A stretch of 64,000 nucleotides of DNA. Source: Clostridium_AT radicumherbarum (GTDB lineage: Bacteria > Bacillota > Clostridia > Clostridiales > Clostridiaceae). The notes under the pieces were generated by a model that did no database searches, had not been told where the DNA came from, and was given only the letters and a program-made list of their open reading frames with translations. Below are positions 33,117 to 42,149 of the stretch, one piece after another. A program made the translations under genes and the position numbers. The stretch's first letter is position 1. Each line of letters opens with the position of its first letter. The stretch covers positions 1,798,001 through 1,862,000 of the forward strand of contig NZ_JBJHZY010000001.1 of assembly GCF_045310525.1 (NCBI RefSeq), given 5' to 3'.

Positions 33117-33742
33117 TGAAAGAGAGAGGACTTTTACTAGTTATTTCAGGACCATCAGGTGCTGGTAAAGGAACCATCTGTAAGGCTCTAATGGAAAACA
33201 ATACAATGTGGCTTTCTGTTTCTGCTACTACAAGACAGCCAAGAAACGGGGAGTTACCAGGTAAGAATTATTTTTTTATTTCACATGAAGAATTTCAAGC
33301 TAGAATAGAAAAAGGTGATTTTTTAGAATATGCTGAGGTCTATGGAAACTATTACGGAACTCCAAAATCTAATGTTATAGATATTCTCGAAACTGGGAAA
33401 GATGTAATATTAGAAATAGATATTCAAGGTGCTCTTAAGGTTAAGGATGCATTTCCGGAAGGAATATTTATCTTTATTCTTCCTCCATCAATGGAAGAAC
33501 TTAAGCAAAGAATTATAAATAGGGGTTCAGAAACTCCCGAGTCCTTAATGACAAGATTTATGTCAGCATATAAAGAGATAAACTTTGTATCTAAATACAA
33601 TTATGCCGTGGTAAATGACACTGTAGAAGCTGCTGCAAAAAAAATAGAAAGTATAGTAATTGCTGAAAGATGCAGAGTAGATAGATTAAAAGATACATTA
33701 ATTAATAAGGAGGAGTTAACCCATGGTAAACTCTATGATTAA
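33116..33742 (+). CDS. gmk: Guanylate kinase
   Basis: A 208-residue P-loop kinase converting GMP to GDP. P-loop SGPSGAGKGT, then TRQPRNGE and the GMP-binding region YGNYYGTPK, and DIQGALKVK. Position between remA and rpoZ is conserved. The reading frame overlaps rpoZ by 20 bp. Confidence 0.96.
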   Translation: MKERGLLLVISGPSGAGKGTICKALMENNTMWLSVSATTRQPRNGELPGKNYFFISHEEFQARIEKGDFLEYAEVYGNYYGTPKSNVIDILETGKDVILEIDIQGALKVKDAFPEGIFIFILPPSMEELKQRIINRGSETPESLMTRFMSAYKEINFVSKYNYAVVNDTVEAAAKKIESIVIAERCRVDRLKDTLINKEELTHGKLYD

Positions 33743-33941
33743 TCCATCAATAGTTGAATTATTAACTAAGGTTGATAATAGATATTCTTTAGTTATAATT
33801 ACTTCCAAAAGAGCGAGACAAATAATAGACGGAAGTAAACCTCTTATAGATACAGAAAATAGTAAGCCTTTAACTGTAGCTATCAATGAACTAAATAGTA
33901 GTGCTATAACTTACGAGACAGTGAAAGAGGGAATTAAGTAG
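33723..33941 (+). CDS. rpoZ: RNA polymerase omega subunit
   Basis: A 72-residue RpoZ: INPSIVELLTKVDNRYSLVI, ITSKRARQI and a C-terminal helix. It aids assembly of the beta' subunit. The SD AGGAGG and start are within the end of gmk, implying coupled translation. One base separates it from coaBC. Confidence 0.93.
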   Translation: MVNSMINPSIVELLTKVDNRYSLVIITSKRARQIIDGSKPLIDTENSKPLTVAINELNSSAITYETVKEGIK

Positions 33942-33942
33942 A

Positions 33943-35133
33943 ATGTCTAATTTAAAGACAGTTGTTGTAGGTGTTTGCGGAGGTATAGCTGCATACAAGG
34001 CACTAGATGTTGTAAGTCAACTTAAAAAAAAGGACTTTAATGTCCACGTAATTATGACTAAAAGTGCAGCTGAGTTTGTTACTCCTTTAAGTTTTCAGTC
34101 ATTAAGTCAAAACATGGTAGTTACTGACATGTTTGCTGAGCCAAAGGCATTTGAAATTCAGCATATTTCCCTTGCAAAAAAAGCTGATTTAATGCTTATT
34201 GTGCCTGCTACTGCAAACATAATAGGAAAAGTTGCAAACGGCATAGCAGATGATATGCTAACTACTACAATAATGGCAACTACTGCACCCGTTGTTTTTG
34301 CACCGGCAATGAATACACATATGTATTCTAATCCAATTGTAAAAGAAAATATAAATAAATTAAAGAAGCTGAATTATATCTTTATCTCCCCTGAAAGCGG
34401 GCGTCTGGCCTGTGGTGATGTTGGGGAAGGAAAATTAGCTGATACAAAACTTATTTCAAATATTACATACAGTCTTTTATATGATATAAAGGATATGAAA
34501 CATAAAAAAGTTTTGGTTACTGCTGGTCCTACTATATCACCTATAGATCCTGTGAGATTTATAAGCAATAAATCTTCTGGTAAAATGGGCTTTGCAATTG
34601 CAGAAGAAGCTAGGGATAGAGGAGCTGAAGTTACACTAATAACCGGTCCAACAAGTTTAGAATGCCCCCATGATATTAATGTAATTAAAGTTAATACAAA
34701 TGAAGAAATGTATGGAGAAGTTATAAAAAACTTTGAAAGCCAGGATGTTGTTATTAAAGCTGCTGCAGTTGCTGATTATAAATCTAAAGAATATTCTCCT
34801 ATTAAGCTAAAGAAATCATCAGAAGATTTGAATATAACTTTTACTCGAGATACCGATATTTTAAAAAAACTAGGGGAATTAAAAACCCATCAAATACTAG
34901 TTGGTTTTGCAGCTGAAAGTAATAATTTATTGGATTATGCAGCACTTAAATTAAAGCAAAAGAATCTGGATTTTATTGTGGCAAATGATATTACAAGCAC
35001 TGAAACTGGATTTGCCTCCGATGATAACAAGGTATTTATCATTGATAAGAAAGGAAAAATTTCTTCACTAGATAAAATGCCCAAAAAGCAGGTTGCTAGA
35101 GAGCTTTTCAATTTAATAAATGAAAAAATATAA
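33943..35133 (+). CDS. coaBC: Bifunctional CoaBC (PPC synthetase/decarboxylase)
   Basis: A 396-residue flavoprotein. The N-terminal decarboxylase has VGVCGGIAAYKALDVVSQL, the catalytic His in IQHISLAKKAD and the PAMNTHMY motif. The C-terminal synthetase has LVTAGPTISPIDPVRFISN and SGKMGFAIAEE. It makes 4-phosphopantetheine from 4-phosphopantothenate, working with CoaD (51729) later in the window. Confidence 0.96.
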   Translation: MSNLKTVVVGVCGGIAAYKALDVVSQLKKKDFNVHVIMTKSAAEFVTPLSFQSLSQNMVVTDMFAEPKAFEIQHISLAKKADLMLIVPATANIIGKVANGIADDMLTTTIMATTAPVVFAPAMNTHMYSNPIVKENINKLKKLNYIFISPESGRLACGDVGEGKLADTKLISNITYSLLYDIKDMKHKKVLVTAGPTISPIDPVRFISNKSSGKMGFAIAEEARDRGAEVTLITGPTSLECPHDINVIKVNTNEEMYGEVIKNFESQDVVIKAAAVADYKSKEYSPIKLKKSSEDLNITFTRDTDILKKLGELKTHQILVGFAAESNNLLDYAALKLKQKNLDFIVANDITSTETGFASDDNKVFIIDKKGKISSLDKMPKKQVARELFNLINEKI

Positions 35134-35143
35134 ATTGTTAATT

Positions 35144-35186
35144 AAGGCCTGCCTGGTAACCAATAATTCAGGCAATGGCCTTTTAA
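35144..35186 (+). terminator. Terminator of the gmk-coaBC operon
   Basis: AAGGCCTGCCTG / CAGGCAATGGCCTT, interrupted by one small bulge, then TTTTAATATTT. Confidence 0.85.
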
Positions 35187-35280
35187 TATTTAGTAACAAA
35201 TTTTGCATCATTAAACTGCTATATGGAATGTTTCATATAGTCTAATTTTAGAAGATGTAATTATCATAAAGGGTGATTAA

Positions 35281-37485
35281 GTGTTTAAATATGCTGGCGT
35301 TATTGTAAATAATAACTCAATTCAAGTTGATAAAATTTTTACCTACATAGTTCCTGAAAGCTTAAGAAATACCATTGAATTAGGCTATAGGGTGAAAGTC
35401 CCATTTGGAATGGGTAATAAAAAGGTTTATGGCTTTATTATTAAACTCTTTGAAGTTAATAAAAGTGAAAATAATAATTTAAAGGAAATATATGAATTAA
35501 GTGATTCCTATCCGCTATTAAGGAAAGAGGATATAGAGCTTCTTGACTTCATGAGGGAAGAGTACCTATGCACCTATTTAGAAGGAATTAAAGCCATTAT
35601 TCCAACTGGTATTTTAAAAGGTGTAAAAACTAAAGTTAATGCAGTTTTATATGCTGGAAAAGAACTTCAAGGTAAGTTTGATAAAGAACCCTATATAAGT
35701 ATTTTTAACGCAGCGAAGTCAAATAATGGAAAATACAACAAAAATGAATTGAGCAAATTATATAACTTTTCATTATCATCTATAAACACAATGCTGAAAC
35801 AGGAGTATTTATCAGATGAAAAAGTTATTGTTAACAGATACAATGATAGAAGCTTTGATAAATATTCCGAAAAAATTCTAAATGTAGAACAAAAGAAAGC
35901 TATTGAAATCATAAATGGTTCAGAAAATAATATTTTTTTAATTCATGGAATAACTGGAAGCGGAAAAACAGAAATTTATATGAAGCTTGTAAGTGAAGCA
36001 ATTAAAAATAATAAGGAATCCATAATATTAGTGCCTGAAATTTCCTTAACCCCTCAGATGGTTGAAAGATTTAAAGGGAGATTCGGTAAGGATATTGCAG
36101 TTTTTCACAGCAAATTATCTGAAGGGGAACGCTTCGATGAATGGCTTAGAGTAAAAAATAAGCAGGTTAAGGTAGCTATTGGAGCTAGATCGGCTGTTTT
36201 TTTGCCCTTTAGCAATCTAGCTTATATAATAATTGATGAAGAACATGAAAATAGCTATAAATCAGATAGTGATCCTAAGTACCTTGTTTTTGATATAGCT
36301 AAGTATAGGTGCAGGTATGAAAAGGCTAAGCTTATTCTAGGCTCTGCAACTCCATCTGTTGAAACCTATTATAAAGTAGAAGAAGGCAAAATAAAGCTTA
36401 TAACACTTAAAAACAGGGCAGATAATGCAATTTTACCTCATATTGAAGCAGTAGATATGCGGGAAGAACTCTTAATGCAAAACAAATCAATATTTAGCAG
36501 AAAATTATATGAGGAAATGGATAAGGCTCTTGCAAATAAAGAGCAGATAATTCTATTTTTAAATAGGCGAGGTTTTTCTACCTTTGTTTCCTGTAGAAAA
36601 TGTGGTTTTGTTTTTAAATGCAGCAAATGTGATATTGCCTTAACTTATCATCATGAAGATAACACACTAAATTGTCATTACTGTGGTATGAAAAGGAAAA
36701 TAACAAATATATGCCCAAAATGTAAAAGCAATTATGTAAAATACTTTGGCATAGGTACAGAAAAAATAGAACAGGAAGTAATGAAAATCTTTCCTAGTGC
36801 AAAAACACTTAGAATGGATTTTGATACTACAAGAAAAAAGAACTCCTATGAAGAAATTTATAATTCCTTTAAAAACCATGATGCTGATGTTTTAATAGGA
36901 ACACAAATGATTGCCAAGGGTTTAGATTTTAAAGGTGTAACTTTGGTTGGTGTTCTCGCAGCGGACCTTTCTTTAAATGTTCCTGATTTTCGCTCTGCTG
37001 AAAGAACTTTTCAATTAATAACGCAAGTTTCAGGCAGAGCTGGCAGAGGAGAAAAGGAAGGGAAAGTAATAGTTCAAACCTATACGCCTGATAATTATAG
37101 TATCCAATTTTCTTTAACTAATGATTATCTAGGCTTTTATAATAGAGAGACTTCAATAAGAAGGGATATGAACTATCCCCCATATAGCAAAATATTATTA
37201 ATAAATTTAAGCAGCAAGAAAGAAAGTTTATTAATAAAATATATACAAAATATTGGTATAATTTTAAAGAATAATCTTAAGGAAAATGATAAAATAGAAA
37301 TGTTAGGGCCATGCCCCTGTGCCATTTCTAGGATAAATGATTTTTATCGATGGCAGATAATTTTAAAAGGAAATATTAATTATTCTATTGCAAATAATAT
37401 TAAGAATATAGTTTATGACTTAACAAAGGAGATATATTCCGATATAAGAGTCAGCTTAGATTTAAATCCAATAAGTTTAATGTAA
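35281..37485 (+). CDS. priA: Primosomal protein N', replication restart helicase
   Basis: A 734-residue PriA with an N-terminal DNA-binding domain, then helicase motifs (Walker A GITGSGKTEIY, DEEHENSYKSD, LGSATPSVETY, ISQVSGRAGRGE-like VSGRAGRGEK). The zinc-binding segment has CRKCGFVFKCSKC, CHYCG and CPKC. GTG start with AGGGTGA upstream. It restarts stalled replication forks. It is its own start of transcription after a terminator. Confidence 0.95.
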   Translation: MFKYAGVIVNNNSIQVDKIFTYIVPESLRNTIELGYRVKVPFGMGNKKVYGFIIKLFEVNKSENNNLKEIYELSDSYPLLRKEDIELLDFMREEYLCTYLEGIKAIIPTGILKGVKTKVNAVLYAGKELQGKFDKEPYISIFNAAKSNNGKYNKNELSKLYNFSLSSINTMLKQEYLSDEKVIVNRYNDRSFDKYSEKILNVEQKKAIEIINGSENNIFLIHGITGSGKTEIYMKLVSEAIKNNKESIILVPEISLTPQMVERFKGRFGKDIAVFHSKLSEGERFDEWLRVKNKQVKVAIGARSAVFLPFSNLAYIIIDEEHENSYKSDSDPKYLVFDIAKYRCRYEKAKLILGSATPSVETYYKVEEGKIKLITLKNRADNAILPHIEAVDMREELLMQNKSIFSRKLYEEMDKALANKEQIILFLNRRGFSTFVSCRKCGFVFKCSKCDIALTYHHEDNTLNCHYCGMKRKITNICPKCKSNYVKYFGIGTEKIEQEVMKIFPSAKTLRMDFDTTRKKNSYEEIYNSFKNHDADVLIGTQMIAKGLDFKGVTLVGVLAADLSLNVPDFRSAERTFQLITQVSGRAGRGEKEGKVIVQTYTPDNYSIQFSLTNDYLGFYNRETSIRRDMNYPPYSKILLINLSSKKESLLIKYIQNIGIILKNNLKENDKIEMLGPCPCAISRINDFYRWQIILKGNINYSIANNIKNIVYDLTKEIYSDIRVSLDLNPISLM

Positions 37486-37501
37486 TTTATGTAGAGCAAA
37501 A

Positions 37502-37558
37502 AAGGAATACAAGTAGCGTAACAATTGATAATTGTTACGTGGATATAAGGAATACAAG
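37502..37558 (+). repeat. Direct repeats flanking the def leader hairpin
   Basis: AAGGAATACAAG at 37502-37513 and again at 37547-37558, one on each side of the 23-nt hairpin. The second copy joins the SD of def. The same word precedes the Crp/Fnr gene at 16359. Confidence 0.6.
37517..37539 (+). other. Leader hairpin before def
   Basis: CGTAACAATT-GAT-AATTGTTACG, perfect 10-bp arms and a 3-nt loop. It lies 18 nt before the GGAGG of def and has no T-run, so it is not a terminator. Confidence 0.65.
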
Positions 37559-37569
37559 GAGGTAATAAA

Positions 37570-38022
37570 ATGGCTTTAAGAAATATAAGAAAAATAGGTG
37601 ATGAGATTTTAAGAAAAAAATCTAGAACAGTAGATGAAGTTACTGATAGAATACGAATTCTTCTTAGTGATATGCTGGAAACTATGTATACTGCTGATGG
37701 GGTTGGCCTGGCAGCACCACAAGTTGGAATACTAAAGAGACTTGCTGTTGTTGATGTTGGAGAAGGTCCTGTTTATTTGATTAATCCTGTAATATTAGAG
37801 ACCGAGGGAGAAGATATAGACGAAGAAGGATGCTTAAGTATTCCAGGTGAGCAGGGAGCAGTATTAAGACCAAAGAAAATTAAAGTTAAAACATTAAATG
37901 AGAAGGGTGCAGAAGTTATTATAGAAGCTTCAGACTTTTTTGCAAGAGCTATATGTCATGAAATGGATCATTTAGATGGAGTACTTTTTGTAGATAAGGT
38001 TATTAAAGAAAGCGAGGCATAA
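37570..38022 (+). CDS. def: Peptide deformylase
   Basis: A 150-residue metalloenzyme removing the formyl group from new proteins. All three motifs are present: GVGLAAPQVG, EEGCLSIPG and ICHEMDHLDG. AGGAGG 7 nt before the ATG. It is followed 2 nt later by fmt, which adds the formyl group. Confidence 0.96.
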   Translation: MALRNIRKIGDEILRKKSRTVDEVTDRIRILLSDMLETMYTADGVGLAAPQVGILKRLAVVDVGEGPVYLINPVILETEGEDIDEEGCLSIPGEQGAVLRPKKIKVKTLNEKGAEVIIEASDFFARAICHEMDHLDGVLFVDKVIKESEA

Positions 38023-38024
38023 AA

Positions 38025-38954
38025 ATGGACATTATCTTTATGGGTACTCCTGAGTTTGCAGTACCTTCCTTAGAAAAACTTATAGAAAATTATAATGTTA
38101 CAGCTGTGTTTACCCAGCCAGACAGGCCTAAGGGAAGGGGTAAGAAAATTGGGACTTCCCCTGTTAAAGATACGGCAATAAAATATAATATTCCTGTTTA
38201 TCAGCCTGAAAAAATCAGAAATGATGCAAAAGGCATTGAAACTATTAAAGAACTAGAACCAGATTTTATTATTGTAGTAGCATTTGGTCAAATTTTGCCA
38301 AAGGAAATTCTGGATATACCGAAATATGGCTGCATTAACCTTCATGCTTCGCTGCTTCCTAAATACAGAGGTGCCGCTCCAATAAATTGGGCTGTAATAA
38401 ATGGTGAAAATATAAGCGGAAACACTACTATGCTTATGGATATAGGACTCGATACCGGTGATATGCTTCTTAAAAGTGAGTATCCTATAAAAAATGATAT
38501 GACAGCAGGTGAACTTCATGATATTTTAATGGAGGATGGAGCTAATTTGCTGCTTGAGACTATAGAAAAGGTAAAAGCTAATAAACTTATACCGCAAAAG
38601 CAGGATCATTCTAAAAACACTTATGCTCCAATGCTTACAAAAGAGTTAGCTAAAATTAATTGGAATAAAACAAATATAGAAATAAACAATTTAATTAGAG
38701 GCTTAAACCCATGGCCTGCTGCTTATACTGATTATTTAAATAATTCTATGAAAATCTATGAGGCTGAAGTTAAAGTTTCAAATAACAAATACGAGCCTGG
38801 ACTTATCATAAGCGTAACAAAAGAGGGAATTGAAGTAGCCACAGGTGAAGGCAGCTTACTTATAAAACGAATTCAGTTTCCTGGCGGAAAGCCTTTATCA
38901 GTAGAAGAGTATATAAGAGGTCATAAGCTAGAAGAAAATATATTTTTAAAATAA
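38025..38954 (+). CDS. fmt: Methionyl-tRNA formyltransferase
   Basis: A 309-residue enzyme formylating initiator Met-tRNA. N-terminal formyltransferase domain with IIFMGTPEFAVPSL, the catalytic HASLLPKYRGAAPINWA and IGLDTGDML; C-terminal OB fold (SLLIKRIQFPGGKPLSVEE). It starts just after def and probably is in its operon. Confidence 0.96.
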   Translation: MDIIFMGTPEFAVPSLEKLIENYNVTAVFTQPDRPKGRGKKIGTSPVKDTAIKYNIPVYQPEKIRNDAKGIETIKELEPDFIIVVAFGQILPKEILDIPKYGCINLHASLLPKYRGAAPINWAVINGENISGNTTMLMDIGLDTGDMLLKSEYPIKNDMTAGELHDILMEDGANLLLETIEKVKANKLIPQKQDHSKNTYAPMLTKELAKINWNKTNIEINNLIRGLNPWPAAYTDYLNNSMKIYEAEVKVSNNKYEPGLIISVTKEGIEVATGEGSLLIKRIQFPGGKPLSVEEYIRGHKLEENIFLK

Positions 38955-39025
38955 AGGATAGTTTAATTTATTTTGAAGTATTAGTAGTTCCTATTGATAC
39001 TAATAAAATAAAATGAGGTAAAATA

Positions 39026-40354
39026 ATGGAAAATGCTAGAAAAGTTGCTGTAGATATTCTTCAAAGTATATTTGATAAAGGCGGATATTCAAATATCGTC
39101 TTAAATAGAAGCCTTAGTAAGGCAGATCTAGAAAATAGAGATAAGGGCCTAGTGACGGAAATTGTCTATGGCACCATTAAATATAAATACACTATTGATA
39201 AAATATTAAGTAAATTCTTAAAGAATGGTTTAAAAAAGCAGGACAGCTTTCTTTTAAATATTTTAAGAATAACTATATATCAAATTAAATATTTGGAGAA
39301 GATTCCACAATTTGCTGCTGTTAATGAAGCTGTGGAGCTTACTAAAAAATATAGGTCCTTAAGCTCCTCTAAGGTTGTAAACGGAGTGCTTAGAAATTAC
39401 TTAAGAAGTGAGGACAGCACATATATAAATGAAAGTAATAATTTAGAGGCATTATGCTTTAATTATTCCTTTGAGCCTTGGATGGTAAAGCTCTTAATTA
39501 AACAGTACGGCATGGTTACAGCTGAAAATATAATGAAGGGTCTAAATAAGGTACCAAGTATTACACTTAGGGTAAATAATATTAGAACCAATTATGAAAA
39601 TGCAATTAAAGACCTTACTTCTTATGGATATGAAATTGAAGAAGGCAATGTTTGCCCGGAAGCAATAAGAATAATTAAAGGCAAAAGCATAGAAAATAAT
39701 CCTCTTTTTTTAAACGGCATGGCAACAGTTCAGGATGAAAGTGCTATGCTGGTTGCACCTTTAATGTCACTTAGGGAGAACATGACAGTTTTGGATTTAT
39801 GCAGTGCTCCAGGCGGTAAAACCACTCATATATCTGAGATAATGAATAATACTGGCAAGGTTTATGCCTTTGATATTCATAAGGATAAACTTGCTCTTAT
39901 AATGCAGAATGCTAAAAGACTAGGAATTACTAATATTAAATGTTCCACCTTAGATGCAGCAGTTTATAATGATGCTTTAAAAGATTTAGGTGATAGGGTG
40001 CTTATTGATGTTCCATGCTCTGGTCTTGGCATTATTAGAAAAAAACCTGAAATAAAATGGACTAAAAATGAAGCTGAATTAAATAGTTTAATTGATATTC
40101 AAAGAAAAATAATGAAAAATGCCGCATTATATGTAAAAAGTGGCGGTTATATTTTATACTCAACCTGTACCTTAAATAAGAAAGAAAATGAAGAGAATAT
40201 TAAATGGTTTTTATCTAATAATAAAAATTTTACTATAGATAGAATTTTCTTTGGAAATGCCGTAAATATATGTTATAGTGATTTTGGGGTTACTATTTTA
40301 CCTAATGAGAGTATGGACGGATTTTTTATTGCTAAATTATACAAAATAGAGTAG
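39026..40354 (+). CDS. rsmB: 16S rRNA (cytosine-967-C5)-methyltransferase
   Basis: A 442-residue protein with an N-terminal NusB-like RNA-binding domain (about 1-140) and a SAM-dependent RsmB domain: VLDLCSAPGGKTTHI, the catalytic Cys in DVPCSGLGI, and YSTCTLNKKENE. It methylates 16S rRNA. GAGGT SD. The gene usually between fmt and rsmB in clostridia (a zinc metalloprotease) is absent here. Confidence 0.95.
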   Translation: MENARKVAVDILQSIFDKGGYSNIVLNRSLSKADLENRDKGLVTEIVYGTIKYKYTIDKILSKFLKNGLKKQDSFLLNILRITIYQIKYLEKIPQFAAVNEAVELTKKYRSLSSSKVVNGVLRNYLRSEDSTYINESNNLEALCFNYSFEPWMVKLLIKQYGMVTAENIMKGLNKVPSITLRVNNIRTNYENAIKDLTSYGYEIEEGNVCPEAIRIIKGKSIENNPLFLNGMATVQDESAMLVAPLMSLRENMTVLDLCSAPGGKTTHISEIMNNTGKVYAFDIHKDKLALIMQNAKRLGITNIKCSTLDAAVYNDALKDLGDRVLIDVPCSGLGIIRKKPEIKWTKNEAELNSLIDIQRKIMKNAALYVKSGGYILYSTCTLNKKENEENIKWFLSNNKNFTIDRIFFGNAVNICYSDFGVTILPNESMDGFFIAKLYKIE

Positions 40355-40362
40355 GTGCATTT

Positions 40363-41403
40363 ATGAAAAATATCTTAGATTATGATTTGTCAGAGCTTAA
40401 GCTTTGGATGAAAGAAAATAATGAAAGCGAATTTAGAGCAACTCAGGTTTTTCAGTGGATATACAAGGGTGCATCTGAATTTAATGATATGAAAAACCTT
40501 CCAAAAGCTTTAATTGAGAAACTTAACAATACTTTTCATATAGAACTTCCTAGTATAGTACATGTACTAAAGAGTGAAGATGAGACTTACAAGTTTCTTT
40601 TAAGCTACAGTGATGGTAATATAATTGAAACAGTTGTAATGAAATATAATTATGGCAATTCCATTTGCGTATCTACACAAATTGGCTGCAAGATGGGCTG
40701 TAAATTCTGTGCCTCCACCCTTGGCGGTATTGTAAGAAATCTTAGTTCAGGTGAGATTTTAGCTGAGGTCCTTGTTGCACAAAAATATATTAATGAAAGA
40801 ATTTCAAATATAGTTCTTATGGGAAGTGGAGAGCCCTTAGATAATTATAGTAATGTAGTTAAGTTTATTAGTTTAGCCAATGCTGATTACGGTTTAAATA
40901 TAGGACAAAGGCATATTACACTTTCAACCTGTGGGATAGTACCTAAAATCTATGAGCTTTCTAAACTAAAGCTGCAAATTACACTAGCAATTTCTCTACA
41001 CTCACCAAATGATGACCTTAGAAGGTCTATGATGCCAATTGCAAATAAATATTCTATAGAAGAGTTAATTAAAGCCTGCAGCGTATATATTGAAGAAACC
41101 AATAGGAGAATTACCTTTGAATATGCCTTGGTTTTTAATACTAATGATAGTAAAGAAAATGCAGAAGAACTTGGCAGGTTATTAAAGGGTATGTTATGTC
41201 ATGTCAATTTAATCCCTGTAAATGAAGTAGCTGAAAATAACTTTAAAAAGTCTACAAATGAGCAGATTTATAAGTTTCAAAATGTTCTGGAAGGTTATGG
41301 TATAGAAACAACAGTTAGAAGGGAAATGGGCTCTGATATTAATGCTGCATGTGGTCAGCTTAGAAGAAGTTTTATACAAAGTAATAGCCCAGAAAAGGAG
41401 TGA
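40363..41403 (+). CDS. rlmN: 23S rRNA/tRNA adenosine-C2 methyltransferase
   Basis: A 346-residue radical SAM enzyme methylating A2503 of 23S rRNA and A37 of some tRNAs. The Fe-S motif C-x3-C-x2-C is in GCKMGCKFCAS. The methylation region includes VLMGSGEPLDNY, and the second catalytic Cys is in the C-terminal INAACGQL. It is 8 nt after rsmB. Confidence 0.96.
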   Translation: MKNILDYDLSELKLWMKENNESEFRATQVFQWIYKGASEFNDMKNLPKALIEKLNNTFHIELPSIVHVLKSEDETYKFLLSYSDGNIIETVVMKYNYGNSICVSTQIGCKMGCKFCASTLGGIVRNLSSGEILAEVLVAQKYINERISNIVLMGSGEPLDNYSNVVKFISLANADYGLNIGQRHITLSTCGIVPKIYELSKLKLQITLAISLHSPNDDLRRSMMPIANKYSIEELIKACSVYIEETNRRITFEYALVFNTNDSKENAEELGRLLKGMLCHVNLIPVNEVAENNFKKSTNEQIYKFQNVLEGYGIETTVRREMGSDINAACGQLRRSFIQSNSPEKE

Positions 41404-41408
41404 AATAA

Positions 41409-42149
41409 ATGATTGGCATGCTTTCAGACATAGGGAATATTAGAAAAGTCAATGAAGACTTTGTAGGTTTTCATGAAGATTCTAATAAAAAACTTTATGT
41501 TATTGCTGACGGTATGGGTGGACATAATGCTGGAGAAATTGCCAGTAAAATAGCCGTGGAAAATACTATTGAATTTGTATTTTCCGCTGAACTTAATGAA
41601 CAAATAGAAATTTTATTAAAACAAGCCATAGAAGCTTCAAACAATAAAATATATGAGGTTTCTAAAACTGATCTTGCACTTAAAGGTATGGGTACTACTA
41701 TTACTGCCTGCTTGGTTACTGGTAATGAAATGGTTGTTGCTAACGTAGGAGACAGCAGATGCTATATTTTAGAAAATGATAATTTTCATCAGATAACTAA
41801 TGATCATTCTCTTGTACAAGAACTTGTAGATAATGGTTCGATTACAGAAGAGGAGGCTGCTATTCATCCCAACAAAAATGTAATAACCAGAGCTCTAGGA
41901 ACAGCTGCAAAAGTTGAAATTGATATTTTCTCAGCTGACCTAAGCAGTGTATCCAAGGTTTTGCTATGTACTGATGGATTAACTAACTCATTAACCAAGG
42001 AGGAAATATACGAAATTATAACTAATAATGATTGTGAAACCTCCTGCATTAGGCTAATAGAGCTAAGTAAAGAGCGCGGTGGAAGAGACAATATAAGTGT
42101 GATTATATTTGAAGGAGAGTGCAATGATGGTAGGGACTTTACTAAATAA
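41409..42149 (+). CDS. prpC: PP2C-type Ser/Thr phosphatase
   Basis: A 246-residue PP2C phosphatase: GNIRKVNEDFVGF, VIADGMGGHNAGEIAS, MGTTITACLV, ANVGDSRCYI, LLCTDGLTNSL and GRDNISVIIF supply the metal-binding acidic residues. It reverses phosphorylation by PrkC. AAAGGAG SD. It overlaps prkC by 26 bp. Confidence 0.95.
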   Translation: MIGMLSDIGNIRKVNEDFVGFHEDSNKKLYVIADGMGGHNAGEIASKIAVENTIEFVFSAELNEQIEILLKQAIEASNNKIYEVSKTDLALKGMGTTITACLVTGNEMVVANVGDSRCYILENDNFHQITNDHSLVQELVDNGSITEEEAAIHPNKNVITRALGTAAKVEIDIFSADLSSVSKVLLCTDGLTNSLTKEEIYEIITNNDCETSCIRLIELSKERGGRDNISVIIFEGECNDGRDFTK

